DNA from: Triatoma infestans | Taxonomy: Eukaryota > Arthropoda > Insecta > Hemiptera > Reduviidae | NCBI GenBank assembly: GCA_011037195.1 | Contig: JAAEAF010014511.1 | Span: forward strand, 31,776 to 95,775 | Length of the DNA stretch: 64,000 bases | Direction of reading: 5' to 3' | In this document: piece by piece, positions 1 through 10,486 of the stretch | Numbering within the stretch: position 1 is the first letter of the stretch | How the letters are laid out: every line of letters begins with the position of its first letter | Translations under genes and position numbers: made by a program | The notes under the pieces: generated by a model | Databases searched by the model: none | The model's input: only the letters and a program-made list of their open reading frames with translations | What the model was told of the DNA's origin: nothing

Positions 1-3000
1 CGTATTCTTATATCAGCCCTGACGGGTTAAGAGAACTGGATTATTTGAATATACCTATCAAATCGACTCCCAGCTCCAATGTCTCTTTCGCCAATTGCTC
101 CTCAGAAGTAATTGAGTTGTCAGTCTCGTTAAATATATTTCTGGAAAATAAACCATTCTCGCTTACATTTGTAGTACTTCCTTCTCTAACAGTTCCTTAT
201 CTCTTGGGACTGGATGCCTTGTCCAAAATGGAAATTATTTTAGATCTGAGTTCATTCCGCTGGTATTTCAAAACTAGTCCCGAAGGTATATTTGCTTTTT
301 CGAACAAAATTAATTTTAATCAACCCTCTCACCTATGTGGCATTCAATAGTTATCGTCTTCAGAACTTCGAGAACTGGAGGACTGCCTAAGAACAGAATT
401 CGATGCATTGCGAATTCCAGAGTTAGGGGTTACTACGTTAGTACTGCATTATATCGATGTGGGTAAACACACCCCTATTAAGCAGAGAGCCTATCCGCTT
501 TCGCCTAAAATAGCCGAAGCTATTAATAAGGAAGTAGATCGAATGCTCGCAGAAGATATCATCGAGCCTTCTAAAAGCGCTTGGTTTAGTCCAGTCGTAA
601 TGGTACGCAAACTAATGGTACATATAGGTTTTGCATAGATTTCCGCAAAATAAACGCGATATCGAAGAAAGATAGTTATCCCTTGCCTCATATGTCCTCT
701 CTCCTTGAACAATTGAGGAACTGTCGCTACATATCGAAGATGGATCTAGCCCAAGCGTATTTGCAAATTCCCCTGACACCAGAATGCTGGGAAATTACAG
801 CATTTATAGCCTTGGGCAGAGGTCTGTTCCATTTTAAAAGAATGTCTTATGGATTGAGCGGAAGTCCAGCAAATTTCAGAGGCTTCTTGACTCCGTGATT
901 GGATCAGAATTAGCACCATACTGTTTCGCTTACCTGGACGATATTATTGTGGCTACAAACACGTTCCAGGTTCATCTTAAATATCTGAATATAGTTTTCT
1001 CTCACTTAAGAAAAGCTGGTTTGAACGTCAATCGCGAAAAATGTGAATACGGTTGTTCAGAGCTAAGATATTTAGGTTTTCTTGTGAATGAAAAAGTCCT
1101 CCAGGTTGATCCCGAGAATGTAGATTCAGTATTTTCATTTCAAGAACCCAACAATATTAAAGATCTTAGAAGATTTATAGGCCTGACCTCCTGGTATAAA
1201 AGATTCATTCCAAATTATTCCACTATATCAGCCCTTTAAATAGATTATTACGCAAAAGACAAAAATGGAACTGGGGTATAGAACAATCCCAAGCGATGGA
1301 ACGCCTGAAATTGGTCTTAACGACGCTTCCCATTCTGGCACGTCCAGATTTCGATGTACCCTTCTACCTACAAACCGATGCGAGTAATTACGGATTGGGA
1401 TCAGTTCTTTCCCAGATAATCAAGGGGGATGAGCGGGGAATTGCATTTGTCAGCCGCTCCTTAAATAAGGCTAAACTTAATTTTACAGTCACTGAAAAGG
1501 AATGTTTAGCCGTAGTTTGGTCTATCAAGAAATTCCATCCCTATCTAGAAGGATATTTCTTCTACGTTATCACAGATCACTCCAGTTTAAAGTGGCCCAT
1601 AATCTTAAGTACCCAACTGGGCGCTTAGCCAGGTGGGCACTCGAGTTACAGGACTACGATTAGGAAATAAAATACCGGAAGGGTTCCATGATCCATGTAC
1701 CTGACGCCCTTTCCCGTTTATCTTCCACCCTGTTGGAAAACCTTCTACATGTGCAATAGATACCCAGGCAATAGAAGTCCCAGACACCTCTGACGAATGG
1801 TACAAAATCAAATTTCAGAAGGTTAGCCAACATCCTGAGCGTTTCCCTGACTGGAAAATAGTTAATGGACACTTATACTTTCATCGTTTGGATAGCTTAA
1901 CTTATGTCATGGACTCAGACAGTGCCTGTGGAAATTAGTTGTATCTAGTGACACCCAAAATATTATTTTAACTTAGTCTCATGGTATACCGGAAGCCGGT
2001 CACTTGGGTTTTGATAAAACTTACACTAGAATAAGAAAAAATTGTTTCTGGCCCGGCATGTGCCAGGATATTTCTAATTACGTACGCAGTTGTAAAATAT
2101 GTCAGCGCCATAAGCCAGTTCAAAGAGCTCCATCTTGTTTAATGGGAACTAGAAATTTTAGTACCCCATGGGCTGTCGTTTTCTCTAATATAATGGGACC
2201 TACCTAGATCTACTCGAGGATTTACGCATATTTTAGTTTTCGAAGATCTTTTCAGTAAATGGATTGAACTTATCCCTATTAGAACAGATAATGCTGCAAC
2301 TGTTGCGAAGTACTTCAAAGAGAATATACTGTACCGGTGGGGCACCCTTATACTCATTAACAGATAACGGCACGCCATTTATTAAGAGCACCATAAAATC
2401 CCTAGCAGAGACTTTTGCATTAAGTTTTTCAGGACGCCTGCGTATTGGCCGCAGTCCAACCCGGTTGAAAGGGTTAATGGAACAATCGAAACCATGATTT
2501 TTTCTTACCTTAACTCTGACCACGCGCATTGGAACAGGTATTTATCCGAAATGTTCGCGCTGAACACTAGCGTTCATGCCTCCACTGTTTCAGTGCGGCC
2601 CAAGTCAACTTTGGACGGTAGCCTAGACAACCTCATTTCTACCGCGGATCTACCGAAGGGACAGTGAGAAGGTCAAGTTTTCGGAATCATCAGCCTGGAT
2701 ACAATCTCTACATAAGCTTAATATTAAGAATCTTAGTAAAAGAAATATAAATAATGCTAGCAACAAACAACTACCTATTACAATGTGAAAGAGGAAAGTT
2801 GAATACAACGTAGGAGATATGGTTTATAAGAAAAGTCGCCCACTCTCCTCGGTAGGAAACCAGTTCTCAGCGAAGCTGGCAGCTAAATATGATGGTCCGT
2901 TCATCATTTGGAAGAAAGTGTCGAACAATATCTATGGATTGGCAACTATGAACGGAGTGTCGCTTTGAAGATCTCATGTCGTTCAGCTGAAACCACATTA

Positions 3001-3062
3001 CGGTGATGGACCTACCCCGTCAAACCAACGACGGTCACCCTCTTTTAGAGTAGCAGATGCTT
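1..3062 (+). pseudogene. Ty3/Gypsy pol relic (protease to integrase)
   Basis: Decayed retrotransposon polyprotein whose 5' part lies outside the window. Segments in order: protease C-terminal part (45-350, with PYLLGLDALSKMEIILD, parallel to VPCLIGMDILKDLEVIID in the Gypsy at 32.5-35.7 kb); reverse transcriptase start (408-638, HTPIKQRAYPLSP), fingers and palm (683-898) and YLDD box (YLDDIIVAT, from about 940); RNase H (1296-1628, LQTDASNYGLGSVLSQ and TEKECLAVVWSIKKF); integrase zinc finger (about 1999-2120, GHLGFDKTYTRIRKNCFWPG, then CKICQ) and core (about 2240-2490, LTDNGTPF); C-terminal GPY/F-like piece (about 2810-2990, KYDGPF). The reading frame shifts several times, for example near 630, 895, 1240 and 1625, and stops interrupt it, so no protein can be made. 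It is a different, older element than the one at 32.3-37.7 kb. Confidence 0.9.
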
Positions 3063-3078
3063 GACGGGCTTGCGCTTT

Positions 3079-3530
3079 AAAGAAAGGGGGTGTAACCAGA
3101 TATTTGAAATTATAATTATATTTAAACTAATTGAAAGTTTTGGAAACAGATAGTGTGCAGGGCACTACTTTCGAATGAGAATGTTTATTTAAATGTAGAA
3201 AACATAAGTTTGAACTTTAGGCCACCGTAGCATAAAAGGTGCACTAAAATGAGTAGTATGAGATCGACACGTTACCGGGAGGTATCTCTCTTCATTTTTC
3301 GCCTCTTTTTTTATAATTAGTGCGGCTTTACCGTCGGAGTCCCGCAAACCGTATCAAGCTACCGATCCATCAGCTAGCACATAACTCTGTAAGTTGGTAT
3401 AATTATATTATACATAATAAAGATCAGATATAAATTATTATATTATATGATACATAATAAAGCATATAACAAATAGTCTTTCTGTTTGTGTTTTCTTCCT
3501 GCCTCTCATTTATGTAAAGTATGTGCACTC
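3079..3530 (+). repeat. polypurine tract and 3' LTR of the Gypsy relic
   Basis: A purine run (AAAGAAAGGGGG, 3079-3090) is followed directly by TGTAACC at 3091, the usual arrangement of polypurine tract and LTR start. The pol relic ends 17 bases before the tract. AATAAAG hexamer-type signals occur at about 3416 and 3460. The LTR end is not certain because no second copy lies in the window; a TG...CA end near 3531 is a guess. Confidence 0.55.
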
Positions 3531-4498
3531 CAGAATTGTAAATGATTTATATATTGGCTCAGGCCAATCATCATTAATTTAGGTGAATCCCCCCTTCTCA
3601 TGCTAAGCCTGCTGGAAGGCGAACTTTCTTTTCATGGTAACAGATTTTCCACGATAGCTTGATAGTTATATGGTGCCCAAGTTTGGTTACAAGTTCTTCT
3701 TACAAACGGTTGTTGTAATATTTTCAAGCAGTTGGAAGGAGGTGTACAAGTAAGTTCTGGAGATGCAGACACCAAGATAACAGGGTTTACAAAAAAAAAA
3801 AAAGGAGTGCCCCCTCTCTGTTGAAAATGAGAAAAAACATCGAATAAAACAGCTAAACACAGAAAGGATGATGGTGAGGTTAAAGCTAATTTGTGGTTGG
3901 AGCTTAGCCGAGGCTCAACCCTTTTGAAACCTCCAAAATGAGTTTGAGCTAATCTCGTATCCAGGTCCGGTATTATGTTTGTCTAGCACACTGGCCAGTC
4001 CTACCAACCTAGGGGATTTAGTTTTACCAATTTCCCCATTCTCTCACACACTTTACTCTCTCTCTCTCTATATATATATATTATCTCGTATTACACAATT
4101 ATGTAAGCGTCTTTTTTTTTCTTTAATTATAGTTTATTTTTAATTCTATTAATAAACTATATTTTCTAATTTTATATTAAACTAATTTCTAAATTAAATA
4201 TTACTAAACATGAAAATTGACCTGCATTATTTACAACTGCACTTTAGAACACCCTTCCCCTTTACCTGTATGTTTATTTGATAAAACAGTCGGATTACAG
4301 TTAAAGTCTAAAAATACCGCGTATAAATGCGTATAGTGGGGGAAGTCTGCTTTCATTATCCTCTAAACAGAGAAATAATCGCAAAACAAATTTAACTTTT
4401 TGGAGTGTGGTTTAGAATTTATGATCAAATACATCATTTCAACCAATACAGAAGATAAAAATACGAAAAATACTTTAAAAAAAAAAGAAGATAAAAAA
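3531..4498. other. non-coding interval, no feature recognised
   Basis: AT-rich sequence without a credible ORF. Contains a pyrimidine run with a short (TA)n tract near 4050-4080 and scattered A or T runs. Nothing identifiable as RNA gene or element. Confidence 0.5.
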
Positions 4499-5309
4499 CT
4501 GGTGTGAAACACTCACACGTCTTACTCTATTTAATACAATTATATATATATAGAATGACAAAATTTCTTTAAACTCACATTTTACATATTTGCCTTAACA
4601 TAAATATAGAGAGGGTGGGGTGTAAGTACCAACCTGTATAATCTTGGCCGTTAGAGTAGTGGCGATTACAGTAGAGTGCGTTTTGTTTTGTTAGAGTGCG
4701 GAGAGTGAGTTTTGGCCCACTAGAACGCTCTAAAAGCAATGAACCAATACATATAAAATTGACAGCGCCACAAATTCTGCACAATTATTAAACATACCCA
4801 TTTCTTTGGTTTTGAAAAATGTTTCAAATAAAAGTAATTCGTTTTGCTCTGTGACGTCAGCATACCAAGATTAAAGGAAATCATTATAGTCAGTTTAGAG
4901 AAAATTTCAAAAATATCAAAAACCAATTCTATAAAATCGCGTCTTTGGTTAAATGAATTTCTTCAAATCTGGAATTCCATCAATGCTTCCAATGTGTATT
5001 ATTTTTATGTATGTGGTAAAACCATATACCGTATTGAAATGGTACTGTAGGGGAAAGCATAATGCTACTATATCCTTAGAAATCCTAAAAAATTAATTTT
5101 TCTGGGAAACTGTTACAAATAAAAGTGATTGGTATTTATGAGTGTCATGCCATAAACAACTATTCAATAATGTCGCAACTTTCCCTTTTAGATACCACCA
5201 CCACCACCGCTTTTTTATTGTAAAGATTTTTCCCGGAAAATTGATTTCTCCAGATGGGGGTTCTGTGGCAACAGTAGCGTCACCAGTACCTCCAAACTAC
5301 CGCTTCAGT
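4499..5309 (+). repeat. dispersed repeat family D, copy with intact outer terminus
   Basis: Starts with CTGGTGTGAAACACTCACAC, which also opens copies at 13015 and 58968. The following modules (AAATTTCTTTAAACTC, CATAAATATAGA, ACCAACCTG, ATCTTGGCCGTTAGAG) reappear in the same order in the copy beginning at 13015. A second part near 5110 has the family core AAATAAAAGTGAT. The class is unknown: no ORF and no clear terminal inverted or target-site repeat was found. Position 5310 onward grades into the 49-bp satellite. Confidence 0.65.
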
Positions 5310-5377
5310 ACAATGTATATACTGTAGTATTATACAGTAGTGTACAGAACTACTAATACTATACTATAAAGCATAGT
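5310..5377. repeat. 49-bp satellite, left remnant
   Basis: TAGTATTATACAGTAGTGTA followed by an ACTACTAATACTATAC variant is the same unit as the array at 8288-8795. It is separated from that array by two nested insertions. Confidence 0.75.
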
Positions 5378-5686
5378 TGTTGTGGTGGAACGCATCCAGA
5401 GCTGGAAAGCATCAGAGCCCTTTTTCGTGATAGCCTGCTTCATTTTGTGGTCATCGAGCGGTTTCGGGCGTTCGCCCATCTTCAGGATGCGTTTTTCAGA
5501 CAACACAGATTTGCATAGAGCAAATTCAGTTTTACACACTGAAACAAAGCAGTCTGTGAAACTGAATTTGCTCTGTGCAAGTCTGTGTTGTCATACTGTC
5601 TGAAAACCGCATCCCGAAGATGGGCGAACGCCCGAAACCGGTCGATGACCACAAAATGAAGCAGGCTAACACGGAAAATGTCTCTA
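5378..5686. mobile_element. rearranged short retroposon with two inverted hammerhead motifs
   Basis: A 5' head (TTGTTGTGG ... AGAGCTGGAAAGCATCA, plus strand, about 5378-5412) is followed by one element tail on the minus strand (about 5545-5413) and one on the plus strand (about 5546-5686), giving a long inverted repeat. The same head and tail are collinear in the element at 46254-46435 (minus). Each tail has a hammerhead-like core: minus copy CTGAAGA at 5485-5479, helix II GGGCGAACGCCC, GAAA at 5465-5462; plus copy CCGAAGA at 5614-5620, the same helix II, GAAA at 5634-5637. CATC and GATG flank the core as helix I. Candidate target duplication ATAAAGCATAGT at 5366-5377 and ATAAAGTATAGT at 5687-5698, one mismatch. 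An inversion during target-primed insertion would explain the arrangement; this is inference. Confidence 0.65.
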
Positions 5687-5785
5687 ATAAAGTATAGTAT
5701 TATACAGTAGTGCACAATACTACTAATACTATACTATATAGTTTAGTATTATACAGTAATGTACAGTACTACTAATACTCTACTA
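5687..5785. repeat. 49-bp satellite, middle remnant
   Basis: Two degenerate units (TATAGTATTATACAGTAGTG and ACTACTAATACTATACTATA) between the hammerhead retroposon and the Tc1 element. The TA at 5784-5785 is the left target site of the Tc1 element. Confidence 0.7.
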
Positions 5786-6007
5786 AACTGCTGGACAAAA
5801 GTATTGCATACAATTTCAAAATATTATAATTTGAAATTGAAAGGTATTTTCGTATTTTTTTTTATGGATTCATGTTGTTGAACTCTAATCCAAAGGAAAA
5901 AAAGCACAACTACCAAAAATTTCTGAAAAACCTGGACTTATTACACAAAATATAAATAAAGATAAAAAAAAAAAATGTCTAAAGTTCAAAATTAAAATGG
6001 TTCTTAT

Positions 6008-7060
6008 TTAATATCACTTCTTCATTTCTTTGCAACAGTATTTAGTGATACCTCCTCTTGCTCTGATAACTGCAGCAAGCCTCCTTGGCATTGAAGAGAT
6101 TAGATTTTGGATAACCTCTTGGGAAATCTCATTCCATTCCTCAATAACTGCTGCACGTAGCTCCCTGAGAGTGCTAGGGGAATCAGGCCAAGTCTGAGCC
6201 GTCTTCCAATTGTGTCCCAAAGGTGTTCTATTGGATTTAGGTCTGGACTTCTCGGTGGACAAACCAAACGTCGAATCCCAAAATCCTGTAGGTACTCAAG
6301 GACAACTCGAGCAGGGTGACATCTGGCCTTGTCCTGCGTTAATAGAAAATCACCACCGACTCTTTCAGAAATTGGACAAAATATCGCCGAAGAACCTCTT
6401 CAAGGTACTTCCGGGCATTTAGCGTCCCATTTTCCACGATATGTAAGTTTGTACGTCCGTCAAAACTTATGAGTCCCCAAATCATAACACCGCCTCCACC
6501 AAAAGCCACTCTTGGAGAAATGTTAGCCTCTGCATATCTCTCACCTTGACGCCTCCAAACTCTCATCCTTCCATCTGGAGAAATAGGGTGAATCTCGACT
6601 CATCTGTGAAGAAAACACATCTCCAATGCTCTGTTGTCCAAATGACATGTTCTCGTGAATATTGCACTCTGGCGACTCTATGTGCTCTGGTGAGAAGAGG
6701 GCCAGTAGCGGGTATCCTGGAAGCCAAGTTTCCTTCATTTAACCTTCTTCTGACTGTCCTACTTGAAATATGGACATTACGGACATCAGCGATCAAATGA
6801 CGTAATTAATTGCTAGTGACATACCTGTTCCTTAACACATTCAGATGAATCAATCTCTCATCTGTCCGAGTTGTACTTCTGGGACGGCCCGTGGCAGGTC
6901 TTCGGGAGTATCTCCCAGTCTCCTTATAGCGCATTAACATTCTTGAAACAGTGGATTGGTTCATTCCTAGTCTCTGAGCAATGATTGACTGCTGAACCCA
7001 TTCTTCATGCAATGTTACCACACGTACTGCAATTTTTTCCGAATAATTACCAAGAAGCAA
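6008..7060 (-). pseudogene. Tc1-type transposase, frameshifted
   Basis: Enzyme of cut-and-paste transposition at TA sites. From the N-terminus: helix-turn-helix (QSIIAQRLGMNQSTVSRML, from 7060) with the GRPR-type linker (TGRPRSTT); second domain (HISSRTVRRRLNEGNLASR, from about 6770); first catalytic Asp in VFFTDESRF (about 6600); glycine-rich [16 protein letters not shown] (about 6490) and [20 protein letters not shown] (about 6430); then, after a further frame change, QDKARCH with the second Asp (about 6335) and SPDLNPIEHLWD with the Glu (about 6240). The triad residues are readable, but at least three frame changes (near 6800, 6560 and 6345) break the protein. A start at 7060 is reasonable because the helix-turn-helix follows within 30 residues. 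Confidence 0.85.
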
Positions 7061-7286
7061 AAATAAAAAAGAACTGATGAGAAAAAATTCAACAAAAATG
7101 TGTAGGAGAGAGAAAAAATGTGTAGAAGCAGTGAAAGTGATGAACTTGGGATTATTATCGTATTTTCAAAGTTCAGAGAATTAGTCATTTAAAAACAAAC
7201 AAATGGTTAAGTCTCGTATTTCTCTTGGATCAGAGTCCACTCACAACGAATCAAAAAAAAAAGTGTAGTAATAGATTGTAATTCAA

Positions 7287-8228
7287 TTACTTCGATTGTA
7301 ATTCATTCTTTCGATTGCCTACTATTTTAGCAAAAGAAGTTATAAAGAAAAAAGTGTATTGGTACCAAGAATGGCTAGAATTAGGTGGAACTTATGATGT
7401 ACAATTTCTGTCAATGATATAACGGATTTGCGAGGCAAGTTGTTCTCTATCAGGCAAAGCCTAGTTAAAAAAGAAAAAGAGTTTAACCTCAAAAAATGTT
7501 CACAATCAAAATATGTTGTATATGTTGTACTCTCAGCTCAGTACCAGCGGGTGTGCACCGTATTTAAATGATGAACTGGATCTGCTTTCCATGAGGTGGA
7601 TATTTAAGTGCAGAACCGAGTTACTTAATTTAAATTCTAAACCTTGGAGCCAAGATGGTGCAGATATTTGTTCCTTATGTAATTCTCGTGAAAAAGAGGA
7701 CACATACCATTTTATAGGCAAGTGTACGATATTAGAAGAAATGAGAGTAAAATGGTTAGGTAAGAAATGCTACTCTAAGGAAGAGATTATAACTTTGCTA
7801 AATGGTCCTGATTGGGGGCGACTGGTTATGTATGTAAAAATAGCTAGTTTATATCGTGCGGAATTACTAAGGGAATTCAATTGGTAATTAGAAATAAAAA
7901 TAAGAAATATCAATAATAATTCCAAGTAAACATGAATATAAAAACTAGTAAACCCAAAAAATAAAATAAATTTAAAACAGAAGTGCAAATAAAAATAAAA
8001 ATCCAGAGTATGTGAATTTCATTTATTTTAAGTTAGTATATTTAAGAAAAACTTTATTTTTATTGCTTATTATCTTGAAAATGGTTTTATTTTTAGTGTT
8101 TCATTAGCACAGACCTCGACAGACGGATTTTTCCATGTCTAAATGTGTTATTTTTTTTCTATTTTGCATCAAAGTAAACTTTATGTTTTTCTAAATAAAC
8201 ACATTTCTATTCTATTCTATTCTATTCT
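7287..8228 (+). mobile_element. 5'-truncated LINE inserted in the Tc1 element
   Basis: Target duplication AGATTGTAATTCAA occurs at 7273-7286 and 8229-8242. The insert ends in a (TTCTA)n tail, about five units up to 8228, following ATAAACACATTTC. It keeps only the C-terminal end of ORF2 and the 3' UTR. The 14-bp duplication, 5' truncation and microsatellite tail are typical of target-primed reverse transcription. Confidence 0.85.
7513..7887 (+). pseudogene. LINE ORF2 C-terminal end with Cys/His motif
   Basis: Open piece of 124 codons and a stop, ending the ORF2 of a LINE. It contains CSLCN followed by TYHFIGKC, a Cys-Cys-His-Cys arrangement found at the C-terminus of many APE-type LINE ORF2 proteins, and RWIFKCRTELLNLNSKPW. 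RT and endonuclease are absent because the copy is truncated upstream. It may belong to the same group as the LINE at 26.5-30.4 kb, but the overlap is too short to be sure. Confidence 0.7.
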
Positions 8229-8287
8229 AGATTGTAATTCAAATTTCAACATTTTGAAATTTTATGCAATACTTTTGTCCAGCAGTT

Positions 8288-8795
8288 TATATAGTATAGT
8301 ATACTATTATACAGTAGTGTACAATACTACTAATACTACACAATATAGTATAGTATTATACGGTAGTGTACAATGCTACTAATACTACACAATATAGTAT
8401 AGTATTATACAGTAGTGTACAATACTACTAATACTACACAATATAGTATAGTATTATACGGTAGTGTACAATACTACTAATACTACACAATATAGTATAG
8501 TATTATACAGTAGTGTACAATACTACTAATAGTATTATACAATATAGTATAGTATTATACAGTAGTCTACAATACTACTAATACTACACAATATAGTATA
8601 GTATTATACGGGTAGTGTACAATACTACTAATACTACACAATATAGTATAGTATTATACAGTAGTGTACAATACTACTAATACTACACAATATAGTATAG
8701 TATTATACAGTAGTGTACAATACTACTAATACTACACAATATAGTATAGTATTATACAGTAGTGTACAATACTACTAATACTACACAATATAGTT
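8288..8795. repeat. 49-bp satellite array
   Basis: About ten head-to-tail units with period 49, each reading TAGTATTATACAGTAGTGTA then CAATACTACTAATACTACAC then AATATAG. Units differ by single bases (TACAG or TACGG). Units are partly self-complementary (TAGTATTA with TAATACTA), so single strands could form serial hairpins. The array also has remnants at 5310-5377 and 5687-5785. Confidence 0.95.
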
Positions 8796-9466
8796 TTTTT
8801 TTTAGATTTTTCGTTATTTTCTCAAAATTGGCTAACCGGAAGTACGAATTTGCAGAATAGGATCCTAAAATTTTTAAGGCACATTCTCATAGGCTAGAAT
8901 GATTTTCTTTAAACTGGAATGCTAATTGCATATGTTAAATTATCCCTCTTATATAAAACTTATTTGCAGAAAAAAATACTTTTAATCGTTGTGTAGAATG
9001 TATGACGGTAGACTGAATTCTAAAGTGCGCTCGGCCTATTGTCACATTCGGATAAATTCTTAATAGAACATTGCACGACTACTGGATATAATAATAAGAA
9101 ATATGGAGCGAGCTCTCTCGGAAGATATACTGAACTGTAGTCAGCTTGCAATAATTAATTGTTCACCTTCCTTATCCTCCAATTGTTCTTAGCATCCATA
9201 AATCACTATTCACAGCTGTTTGTTTACACCTCTGAAACACTATTGCCAACCTTAATACATACAAAACCTGTAACAAATGTCCCCAGTAAAAGACGAAGTA
9301 TTGTGATCGTGTCGAATTTTCGAAATTGATTTCCCCGGAAATATATGTTTTTCCGATAAATACCGGGTGTTCGGGCCGGACGTCTATATATGCAGGGTAT
9401 CTCACTTCCTAATCTAAGATAAAGTTCCTAGGGGAAACAATTGTACACTTCAATTACAAAAAAAAA
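8796..9466 (-). repeat. family D fragments
   Basis: Minus-strand family D modules: CTAACCGGAAGTACGAATTT near 8832, ATTTTCGAAATTGATTTCCC near 9315 and ATATATGTTTTTCCGATAAA near 9340. No ORF of interest. The stretch 8880-9290 has no recognisable feature. Confidence 0.5.
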
Positions 9467-9814
9467 ATGCCTCGTAAAAATTTGACGAAAAATTCTTTGT
9501 TCGGGAGATATTTCACATTTTGTGTTCAACTTTTTACTACCTTACCGAATAAAATCGGTAATAATTTCAGATGCGCTAAGGCCACAAAATCTGATTGCAC
9601 CATTCAATATGGCATATTTCCTGTCCGAAATCTTCAGTGTCACTTAAAACGTTGGCTAATGTCAGTTAAAACATTTGAAAATTTAGAAAATTGTAATTGT
9701 GAAAAATGTTGTACATTTACTGTTTTACAAAAAAATACCTACAACTCGTCAAATTTTACAAAAACTTCTTCGTCTAATGGACTGTACATTGGTATACCCA
9801 GATATGAAAAATAA
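9467..9814 (+). CDS. unassigned 115-codon ORF
   Basis: I do not recognise this product. It is a basic, Asn-, Thr- and Phe-rich ORF with a Cys cluster (CNCEKCC, about residues 77-83) and no evident signal peptide or membrane segment. A TATATATGCAG stretch lies about 80 bases upstream and an A-run directly precedes the ATG, which could equally be chance in AT-rich DNA. It lies between family D fragments with no neighbouring gene. It may be a remnant of an element or a random ORF; I consider a real host gene unlikely. Confidence 0.2.
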   Translation: MPRKNLTKNSLFGRYFTFCVQLFTTLPNKIGNNFRCAKATKSDCTIQYGIFPVRNLQCHLKRWLMSVKTFENLENCNCEKCCTFTVLQKNTYNSSNFTKTSSSNGLYIGIPRYEK

Positions 9815-9934
9815 CTTTGTAATAGGATTTGAAAATGATGATTGAATGTTAGAACAGGTGGTTGGTTCAAATTGAAATTTTTTAAGAGGAGAAGGGAATG
9901 AATTACAACTCGTAAATAAAACAAGTCTTCATTT

Positions 9935-10326
9935 ATTTCACAAAAACCAAATCAGAAAGGCTCACGTTAAAAAAGAAAATGTTTCTCCTTGATTTTTTGG
10001 TGAAACCTTTCTGATTTGATTACGTATATATATGTATGTATGCGTGTTTGTGGTATGAACAGAGTACCTCAGAAACAAAGAAATTACATTAAGCTCAAAC
10101 TTGGTTTTTCCATTTGGGTACTACCACCGCATCCGACAGGAAGGTTTCGGGCAAAATCCATCCACCGGAAGTGCCACTGTACTGAATATTGTTTTTTCTT
10201 CAGTTTTTACGATTTTCTCGAAAACGGCACCAACGATTTTCTTTAAAACCCGTTGTGCACTACCTACACATATATAAGTGCCTATCGCCTTAATGCGTAA
10301 CATTTTTCCGGGAAAATTGATTTGGA
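9935..10326 (-). repeat. family D copy, minus orientation
   Basis: Contains the minus-strand modules in order: AGAGTACCTCAGAAACAAAG, AAGCTCAAACTTGG, TACTACCACCGCATCCGACA, GCAAAATCCATCCACCGGAA, TTTACGATTTTCTCGAAAAC, TTTTCCGGGAAAATTGATTT. The same order is found near 45.35-45.6 kb and 63.5-63.75 kb. Leads directly into the 40-bp tandem. Confidence 0.7.
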
Positions 10327-10486
10327 GGTTTGCTGGGGAAGCGGTAATATTCAGCTTACCTCTAAAGGTTTGCTGGGGAAGCGGTAACATTCAGCTTACC
10401 TCTAAAGGTTTGCTGGGGAAGCGGTAACATTCAGCTTACCTCTAAAGGTTTGCTGGGGAAGCGGTAACATTCAGCTTTCCTCTAAA
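10327..10486. repeat. 40-bp tandem repeat, four units
   Basis: Four near-identical copies start at 10327, 10367, 10407 and 10447 (GGTTTGCTGGGGAAGCGGTA then ACATTCAGCTTACCTCTAAA). The unit is a segment of family D that occurs singly elsewhere, followed by the family's CACCACTTCAATATAAATTT. Confidence 0.95.

Larger units (their letters stand above)
5786..8287 (-). mobile_element. Tc1-type DNA transposon interrupted by a LINE
   Basis: Left inverted repeat AACTGCTGGACAAAAGTATT begins at 5786; its reverse complement ends at 8287 (AATACTTTTGTCCAGCAGTT). Similarity extends inward for about 50 bases (CAATTTCAAAAT against ATTTTGAAATTT). A TA dinucleotide flanks both ends (5784-5785 and 8288-8289), the normal target duplication of the family. 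Taking out the LINE at 7287-8228 and one 14-bp target copy leaves about 1.55 kb, a usual Tc1 length. The transposase lies on the minus strand. Confidence 0.9.
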
